Source: Pavlovales sp. CCMP2436 (Eukaryota > Haptophyta > Pavlovophyceae > Pavlovales). From it: 11,816 bases of DNA. Shown piece by piece: positions 7,368 to 11,816 of the stretch. The stretch lies in NCBI GenBank assembly GCA_026770615.1, contig MU631418.1:97346-109161 (forward strand), given 5' to 3'. Every line of letters starts with the position of its first letter. The stretch's first letter is position 1. The position numbers were made by a program, and so were the translations under genes. Under the pieces are notes generated by a model, which saw only the letters and a program-made list of their open reading frames with translations, was not told the DNA's origin and ran no database searches.

Positions 7368-7490
7368 GCTACGAGTTCACCACCAAACTCACCTCTACCA
7401 CCACTATCCCTGCTACTAGGACGAACGTCTGACGTCGACCAAGTCAGTGAGTGAACAACACCTGTTGAACCATGCTGAGCCGCTATATAT
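7368..7490 (-). repeat. Dispersed repeat family B, near full-length inverted copy
   Basis: On the minus strand it runs from TATATAGCGGCTCAGCATGG (ending at 7490) to GGTGGTGAACTCGTAGCA (about 7368). The left junction beyond 7490 is family C, the same B/C junction as at 2764. Confidence 0.9.
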
Positions 7491-7493
7491 TAA

Positions 7494-7597
7494 TGTAGGG
7501 GGGTTCGGGCTGCGGTACGTTTCAAGTTCAAGTCAGGCTGATCTAAGCACTCCGACGCAGACTCCTACGCGCTACGTCGAAGTGGGGAGCTGGTAGA
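7494..7597 (+). repeat. Dispersed exon-like repeat family C, copy 2
   Basis: Plus-strand equivalent of the minus-strand copies at 2611 and 10500. After an acceptor-like ATCTAAG the frame from 7548 reads HSDADSYALRRSGELVD, in register with the other copies, and then diverges where similarity ends near 7597. It is contiguous with the inverted B copy on its left. Confidence 0.8.
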
Positions 7598-7715
7598 TAT
7601 ATACACATCATTCAGGGAAGGAGTGATAGCAATTTTGGATGGAGCTAGCGCTTCCCACCCGGCCCCCGGCCCTTAGAAAAAGCGTAACGTACGAAGAATA
7701 TACATATATATATAT

Positions 7716-7819
7716 ATATAGCGGCTCAGCATGGTTCAACAGGTGTTGTTCACTCACTGACTTGGTTGACGTCAGACGTTAGTCCTGGCAGCAGGGATGG
7801 TAGTGGTAGAGGTGAGGTA
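7716..7819 (+). repeat. Dispersed repeat family B, 3'-truncated copy
   Basis: Begins after a (TA)n run with GCGGCTCAGCATGG and follows the family to GGTAGTGGTAGAGGTGAG, then diverges. Confidence 0.9.
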
Positions 7820-7953
7820 TTCCTGGGGCCCCGGGCCGGAGGCACGTGGGGTGCCAGGACCTTGGCCATAAGTTCTACTTGGGTCCCTGAGCGAGATATA
7901 ACAGTGCGGCGCGCGCGTACGCCGTTTGCTTTTTATTATTATATACGAAATAA

Positions 7954-8007
7954 GTAGTTGCGCGCGTAGCGCGCAACTACGCGCACGTGCACGCGCGCAG
8001 CGCGTGC
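7954..8007. other. Two tandem perfect hairpins with 3-base GNA loops
   Basis: The first is a 12-bp stem, GTAGTTGCGCGC paired with GCGCGCAACTAC around loop GTA (7954-7980). The second is an 8-bp stem, GCACGCGC paired with GCGCGTGC around loop GCA (7989-8007), preceded by the palindrome GCACGTGC. Both loops have the C-GNA-G form known to make very stable DNA minihairpins. Confidence 0.85.
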
Positions 8008-8216
8008 GCCGCGCGTGTGGCACTTCGCACGTTTGCAAACGTAATATATGCGCACGGCCCTAGGCAATACTCCCTCAAATTTTCAGACCCAATGAAGCTG
8101 TTGGCCAGGAGTTATGGCCAATACTTTATATTTCTCACGAGGTACGCATGGCGTCCGAGCGGTGGGTGCGCAGGCCTCCCTGAGAAATGCTGCGACGCTT
8201 GTCCCGCGCTGCCCTG
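8008..8216. other. No recognisable gene
   Basis: Mixed-composition sequence between the hairpins and the zinc-finger remnant. A 117-codon plus frame from 8114 crosses the remnant in a different frame and is treated as a shadow. Confidence 0.4.
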
Positions 8217-8331
8217 ACGCGTACATGCGCCCTGTGATCACGACATCCTCACGCAGATGCACGCGCGACAGCACACGGGCGACAAGCCGTACGCGTGCGA
8301 GCTGTGCGGCAAGCACTTCAGTCTTCACTGA
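8217..8331 (+). pseudogene. Broken C2H2 zinc-finger fragment
   Basis: The frame through 8233 reads the end of one finger (LTQMHARQH, with its H-x3-H pair), the canonical linker TGDKPYA, and the start of the next finger CELCGKHF with its C-x2-C pair at 8296-8307. It then meets TGA at 8329-8331. The frame is also closed upstream by a TGA near 8215. One base over, the sequence continues TERHRCN, and a further RHTRNC word (H-x3-C) follows a good acceptor-like CCCGTGACACAG near 8440. So this may be a frameshifted pseudogene or an exon whose splice sites I misplace. Such fingers normally bind DNA or RNA. Confidence 0.5.
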
Positions 8332-8650
8332 GCGGCACCGCTGCAACGTACGTCGCCTGTACCCCCGCCCTCTGCCCGCGTGCAGCACGCGCCCTTGTCT
8401 CACTCGTACTCTCTGCTGCCTGCTGCCCGTGACACAGAGGCACACCCGCAACTGCAACGGGGTCTAGGGCTAGTTTGCCCCGCAAGGAGCTCGTCCGACG
8501 GATATGCGCTGCCGTCCAACAAAACTGCATGCAGCTGAGCAGCATCAACCTATGGAACAGTGATGATTATGATTGTGGTCATGATCATTATTATTAATAA
8601 TAAGAATAATGATAATAATAAATTAAAATATATAATCTTTTTTTTTTAAG
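8332..8650. other. Zinc-finger downstream flank and AT-rich repeat
   Basis: 8332-8470 is C-rich with an acceptor-like end (see the zinc-finger remnant). 8560-8650 is a GAT/AAT-rich low-complexity tract ending in a T-run. No gene seen. Confidence 0.45.
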
Positions 8651-8693
8651 TGGATTTTTAAATAAAATTCCGTTAACGATGGTGGCTACACCT
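8651..8693 (+). promoter_or_regulatory. Upstream copy of a TATA plus ATGGNGGC module
   Basis: GTGGATTTTTAAATAAAA, a short spacer, then AACGATGGTGGCTA. The same order recurs at 8828-8874, 177 bp downstream, just before the next gene. Likely a duplicated core promoter; activity of this copy is inferred only. Confidence 0.4.
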
Positions 8694-8827
8694 ATCGACC
8701 AAGAACAACAAAGGTCGTCCATTTTGTTGGAGCGGATCCCATGGATGTCCGGGCGGGTCTCTCTGCGTGGGGTGCTTGCGCACGCCCCCTTGCCAGGGGC
8801 TCGGCATGTCAAGAGTTGAGTGAGCAC

Positions 8828-8874
8828 GTGGGTTTTTAAATAAAAGTCGTTCCAACGAAAACGATGGCGGCTAT
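8828..8874 (+). promoter_or_regulatory. Putative core promoter of the 8914 gene
   Basis: A TATA-like TTTTTAAATAAAAG at about 8832-8846 is followed some 20 bases later by AACGATGGCGGCTA. ATGGCGGC words resemble YY1/initiator-type sites of other eukaryotes, but that identity is inference. Position about 45-80 bases before the ATG fits a promoter. Confidence 0.45.
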
Positions 8875-8914
8875 CTTTTTTCACTCGATTGAGCAGCCAA
8901 GACGGGGGCCGTAA
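8864..8914 (+). CDS. 16-codon upstream ORF overlapping the main start
   Basis: ATG 8864, with A at -3 and G at +4, opens a frame of 16 codons (MAAIFFHSIEQPRRGP). It ends at TAA 8912-8914, whose last A is the first base of the main ATG (TAATG). If transcription starts before 8864, ribosomes would meet this ATG first, and main-ORF translation would need reinitiation or leaky scanning. If the TATA at 8832 is used, the start could fall very near or inside this ORF. Confidence 0.35.
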   Translation: MAAIFFHSIEQPRRGP

Positions 8915-11755
8915 TGCACGGCGAGCTCGAGTGGGAGGTGCCGCCCTTCCTACCGACCGAGGCACTACTCGACCAGCTTCCCGGGCGCGCTCTCGCCGAG
9001 GTAGAGGCCGCCCTCCCCGCCGTCTCCGAGCCTACCGGTGTCGAGCAGCAGCCGTCGCTAGCGCGCGCACTCGAGCTGGAGAGCGAGTCGACCGAGAAGG
9101 AGGCCGATGTGCTCAAGCTCGTCACGCAGTGGCACGCCTACCGACTAGGCGCAGTGCAGCACGAGCGCGCCAAATGCCTGCTACGTCATGCGCGCACAGG
9201 TGAGGCTCTCGCAAGCTACGTCATGCGTTTGCGCGGAGTGGCACTCGCACCGCTCACCCTGCGTGCTCGCGTGCCCGCGCCCGCGTGCCCGCGCTCGCGC
9301 CCGCGTACCCGCGCACAGGCGGCACAATGAACGCCTCAGTCGAGCAGCGCCTGCTCAAGATCGACGAGCTGCTCGAACAACACGAGAAGGGCCAGCACTT
9401 CTCCGAGCCGCTGCCGGTCGGCTCGGCGCTCAGCGGCGCAGGCGGTGGACGGCGCAGCCGGCTCGCAGGCGGGTGGCCGGTGAGTGGCAAGCGGGCGCAG
9501 AATGGCGACGGGGAGGACTCGGGACCTGCGGCGCGACGCTCGCTCGCCACCAAGGAAGTACGCGACTTCTTGTCGCACACGCTGCGCGAGCAGGCGTGGG
9601 CGTTCGGACTCGAGCGGCTCACCACGCGGCTACGCTGGGGGGTCTACACGCACCGCCAGGCGCTCTGCGACGACGTGTGCGCGCGCCTCGGGCTCAGTGC
9701 TGAGCGCGCCGGTCTCACAGCCGCCCCTGGCCGCGTGCCGGGCGCTGCTGCCGAGCACGCGCCCCTGAGCGCGGGCGCCCGGCGTCAGGCCGCGCGCGTG
9801 GGCAGCGCGCGCGGCGCGCGCGTGGGCGCGCTGGCCGGCCTCGCGCCCACGGTGGTGTTGCCTACGGTCCTTACCTCCCTCGAGGCGGTTGATCTGGCGC
9901 TGCGGGGACTGGTCGGGGCGTTGGGCGCAGAGCTGCGCTCGGTGCTCCCCACCGGAGCACTGGACGCGAGCAGGTTAGTTATACACCACTAGACTATCAT
10001 ATACTAAGCACGCGCGGCGGCGCCAAAGCTAGCGCAGCCGACTAAGGCACGCAGCAGGCAATGGGCGACGCAGTGCTCAGACCAGCACAACATTCAGAAT
10101 AGTCAGACGACAGCTTGAATCCCTATCAGAAATATACTAAGTACTTCTATCTTGCTGATAGGGACTCATGCGGGCGTCTGGCTGCCCTGGAAGTTCTGCT
10201 GATCTGAGTGCCGCGACGCCCAGTGCCTGCTGCAGCAGGCTAGTTATACTGCACACCACTCGACTATTCTATGAGAATGAGAATGATAAAAATAAGAACG
10301 AGGGTAAGAGTACTTACGGGGAGGAGGTAGAGGCAGGCACACTCACCTCATCAGCCCCCGCGTGCACCTCATAGGTAGTACCTAGAAGTAGCACTGGTAG
10401 TAGAATAATAGTTAGTACAATAATAATAATATAATGCTTATTCTGATCAGTATACGTATAATTACAGTTATTTATACATTATTTACACTATTACTATGAG
10501 CGACGTCAGCGCTTTGTTTTCGGCTTCCTCATCATCCCCCACTTCGACCAGTTCCCCACTTCGGCGTAGCGCGTGGGAGCCTGCGTCGGAGCGCTAAGAT
10601 CAGCTTGACTTGAACTTCAAACAAAGCCAGCCAGAACCTTCCTTCATTTTTATCGTGAGCAGGAGGCGGGCGCGCTCGCGAAGGCTGTAATGCATGACTG
10701 TGTTAATTCTCTCTTTGTTCCAATAAGTCCTGATCACTCCAACCCCTCCCCCACCCCCACACACCCAAGCCCCCCCCCCACCCATTATTACGGCGAGCAG
10801 TTACGGGGAGGAACAGGAGGCGAGCGCACTGGCCGAAGCTGTGCTCGCTGCGTTCGAGCCGCTGTGGCTGCAGCAGGCAATCGCTTTATTCTAATTCAAA
10901 TAAGAACGAGAAAAGAATAAGATTTATAGGAATGATGATGATGGTTATTCCTAGATTCGTAGTGATTTATAGTTGGAAAGCTGTGCTCGCTGCGTTCGAG
11001 TACTACACAACTTTTGGACGTTTTTGCTATTGACGGTATCCGCGTGCTCTGCTAAGGTCCCTTGATCCGAGTGTTTTCTCAACACTTGGGTCCGGTGATG
11101 ACCTGTCAGGGGACGGACGTATTTCTAGATATTTTTAAGACTGCAACGTCCAAAAAACAGTAACGGCTTTTCTGGCGTCGAGTAATTAACTAATTATGCT
11201 TTTTCAACGTTGAACTCCTAGATTCGTAGTGATTCATAGTTGGAAAGCTGTGGTTGCTGCGTTCGAACCGCTATGGCTGCGGCGAGTACTTTTCATATAG
11301 AATGGCGAGTACTTTTGGACGTTTTTGCTGCTGATGCTTTTTCAACGTCGCCCGATGTATAGCCCGAACGTGTAGCTTTAAAAAGCGGCTAGCTTAACGT
11401 CCCGTGACTAGCCCTCACAGCATGAAGCTAGCCCCATTCCTGCCCTATGTATGCCTTACCCCCCATCCCCACCTCCTATGACTAGCCCTCACTGTATGAA
11501 GCTAGCCCCATTCCTGCCCTATGCCTTATCCCCCATCCCCACCTCCTATGACTAGCCCTCACAGCATGAAGCTAGGCCCATTCCTGCCCTATGCCTTACC
11601 CCCCATCTCCACCCATCCTCACTGCGCGAAGCTAGCCCCATTCCTGCCCTATGCCTAACCTCCCATCCCCACCCATTCGCTTACGGCACAGGCGCGCCAG
11701 GCGGCGGTGGTGGTGAGTGGTGCCGGCCCGGACGCCGACGACGACACATCCGCCG
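8914..11755 (+). CDS. Multi-exon gene of unknown function, 3' incomplete
   Basis: Proposed exons are 8914-9199, 9319-9973, 10801-10876 and 11692-11755, continuing beyond the window. The join phases agree: ACAG|GTGAGG to GCACAG|GC (phase 1), AGCAG|GTTAGT to GAGCAG|TTACGG (phase 2), CAGCAG|GCAATC to GCACAG|GCGCGC (phase 0, a GC-AG intron), then GCCG|GTGAGT. The conceptual product is about 360 residues without a stop. Residues 1-95 are acidic and helical (LPTEALLDQLPGRALAEVEA). After the first junction comes a helix (NASVEQRLLKIDELLEQHEK). A low-complexity Gly/Arg/Ser stretch is followed by LATKEVRDFLSHTLREQAW, then Ala/Leu/Val-rich helices. Exon 3 gives YGEEQEASALAEAVLAAF and exon 4 ends acidic (DADDD). 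No signal peptide, catalytic motif or family is recognised. Reading through instead of splicing would stop at 9990 (after exon 2) or 10892 (after exon 3). Exons 1-2 are firm; exons 3-4 rest on phase and composition. Confidence 0.6.
9200..9318 (+). other. Intron 1 of the 8914 gene (119 nt)
   Basis: Donor ACAG|GTGAGG and acceptor GCGCACAG|GCGG; the exon ends share the word GCGCACAG. The tract before the acceptor is C/G-rich with repeated CCCGCGC words. Splicing restores the frame into TGGTMNASVEQ; reading through stays open for 138 codons in total. Confidence 0.7.
10008..10139 (+). repeat. Dispersed repeat family A, copy 3
   Basis: About 93% identical by eye to 24-156. Its terminal CCCTATCAG (10121-10129) has an exact inverted partner CTGATAGGG at 10155-10163, 25 bases further on, which suggests where the element's structural end lies. 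Confidence 0.85.
10231..10310 (+). repeat. Duplicate of exon-end and donor-region sequence
   Basis: CTGCAGCAGGCTAGTTATAC followed by CACCACTCGACTAT matches the exon 2 donor region at 9968-10000 (GCAG|GTTAGTTATAC, CACCACTAGACTAT). The next part, AATAAGAACGAG, matches sequence just after exon 3 (10904-10915). The segment therefore looks like a duplicated exon-end plus intron start. Confidence 0.55.
10500..10645 (-). repeat. Dispersed exon-like repeat family C, copy 3
   Basis: Same orientation as copy 1 and no indels against it over about 100 bp. On the minus strand, after an acceptor-like ATCTTAG, the frame from 10593 reads RSDAGSHALRRSGELVEV and then an acidic GDDEEAENKALTSL tail. Family B is absent here; similarity fades at the AT-rich word near 10645 where B begins in the other copies. 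Confidence 0.8.
10657..10698 (+). pseudogene. Partial copy of exon 3
   Basis: The frame reads EQEAGALAKAVMHDCV, aligned with EQEASALAEAVLAAFE of exon 3 (10801-10876). It lacks an obvious flanking donor and diverges after AKAV. A shorter relative (TTACGGGGAGGAGGTAGAGG) lies at 10314-10333. Confidence 0.5.
10950..11329 (+). repeat. Direct repeat E containing exon-3 core
   Basis: Copies at 10950-11028 and 11217-11329 share CCTAGATTCGTAGTGATT, then ATAGTTGGAAAGCTGTG, GCTGCGTTCGA and ACTTTTGGACGTTTTTGCT. Both include the exon 3 core: KAVLAAFE in the first and KAVVAAFEPLWLRRV in the second, compared with EAVLAAFEPLWLQQA in exon 3. The second copy has an extra duplicated GGCGAGTACTTTT word. Confidence 0.75.
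11406..11688 (+). repeat. Minisatellite, four units of ~62-75 bp
   Basis: Unit starts are about 11406, 11480, 11550 and 11613. Shared words are GACTAGCCCTCAC, GAAGCTAGCCCCATTCC, TGCCCTATGCC and CCCCATCCCCACC. The array runs to within a few bases of the proposed exon 4 acceptor and forms its C-rich tract. Confidence 0.9.
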
Positions 11756-11762
11756 GTGAGTC

Positions 11763-11763
<1 letters not shown>

Positions 11764-11816
<53 letters not shown>
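11764..11816. repeat. 53-base C homopolymer at the window end
   Basis: An uninterrupted C run begins eight bases after the exon 4 donor (GTGAGTCT) and reaches the last base. It may be a real C-tract of intron 4 or an assembly artefact. Confidence 0.95.

Larger units (their letters stand above)
7091..7490. mobile_element. Foldback-like element bounded by inverted family B copies
   Basis: A plus-oriented B copy (7091-7190) and a minus-oriented B copy (7368-7490) form inverted ends of about 100 bp, both with heads pointing outward into TA-rich DNA. The 180-bp centre holds a T-run of about 20 bases (7243-7263) and AT-rich sequence without a reading frame of note. The arrangement is what a foldback element or a hairpin-forming pair of insertions looks like. 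No transposase is present in the window. Confidence 0.5.
9974..10800 (+). other. Intron 2 of the 8914 gene, repeat-filled (827 nt)
   Basis: Runs from AGCAG|GTTAGT to GCGAGCAG|TTACGG. It holds the family A copy (10008), a duplicate of its own donor region (10231-10275), an AT-rich island (10380-10500), the family C copy (10500), partial exon-3 copies (10314, 10657) and a C-rich tract before the acceptor. Confidence 0.5.
10877..11691 (+). other. Intron 3 of the 8914 gene, proposed GC-AG (815 nt)
   Basis: From CAGCAG|GCAATC to ACGGCACAG|GCGCGC in phase 0. The donor is GC, not GT, and only partly fits the usual GCAAGT consensus, so this junction is the weakest of the model. The intron holds direct repeat E and the ~70 bp minisatellite. 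Confidence 0.4.

Noticed and set aside
8594..8965. 123-codon minus-strand ORF
   Set aside because: Overlaps the promoter module and the start of the 8914 gene; mixed low-complexity product ending in an AT-rich tract.
9480..9500. GTGAGT...GCAG resembling a 21-nt intron within exon 2
   Set aside because: Far too short for spliceosomal splicing, and the frame is open through it.
9254..9703. Long minus- and plus-strand frames overlapping exon 2 of the 8914 gene
   Set aside because: Arg-rich shadows of the GC-rich exon; the exon 2 frame has the helical, better-biased peptide and phase-matched splice sites.

Overview
The window reads as nuclear DNA of a GC-rich eukaryote, most likely a unicellular alga or similar protist. 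The best anchor is a cytosolic ribosomal protein eL32 gene on the minus strand, split by a GT-AG intron. Further supports are a second multi-exon gene on the plus strand, exons with high third-position GC, AT-rich intergenic islands, dense dispersed repeats and G/C homopolymers. I see no operons, bacterial ribosome binding sites, CRISPR array, tRNA or rRNA. I cannot name the species from the sequence.

Layout from left to right: 1-160 repeat family A; 357-917 an intronless, alanine-rich, probably coiled-coil ORF of unknown function; 918-1830 non-coding DNA with a short direct repeat and a family B copy; 1831-2890 a repeat cluster (partial A copy, perfect hairpin, ~320 bp higher-order tandem repeat, family C and family B copies); 3492-3618 and 5247-5373 an inverted pair of family D repeats; between them eL32 (4289-4921, minus); 5374-8216 a gene-poor stretch with four more family B copies, another C copy, a foldback-like element (7091-7490) and two smaller inverted-repeat elements; 7954-8007 two tandem perfect hairpins; 8217-8331 a broken C2H2 zinc-finger remnant; 8651-8914 a duplicated core-promoter-like module and a 16-codon upstream ORF; 8914 to the window end an incomplete gene of at least four exons.

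The two genes I trust most are eL32 and the 8914 gene. The 8914 model comes from matching splice phases: exons 8914-9199, 9319-9973, 10801-10876 and 11692-11755 join without a stop into about 360 residues, with one proposed GC-AG intron. Its introns are long and full of repeats: an A copy, a C copy, several partial copies of exon 3, a direct repeat and a ~70 bp minisatellite. The gene leaves the window through a 53-base C run just after a donor site, which may be an assembly edge.

No known defence, biosynthetic or mobile-element enzyme system is recognisable. The most distinctive content is the repeat ecology: families A, B, C and D, six (TA)n-associated B copies including one facing pair, B joined to an exon-like family C in two places, and repeated copies of a real exon's core inside the introns of its own gene.
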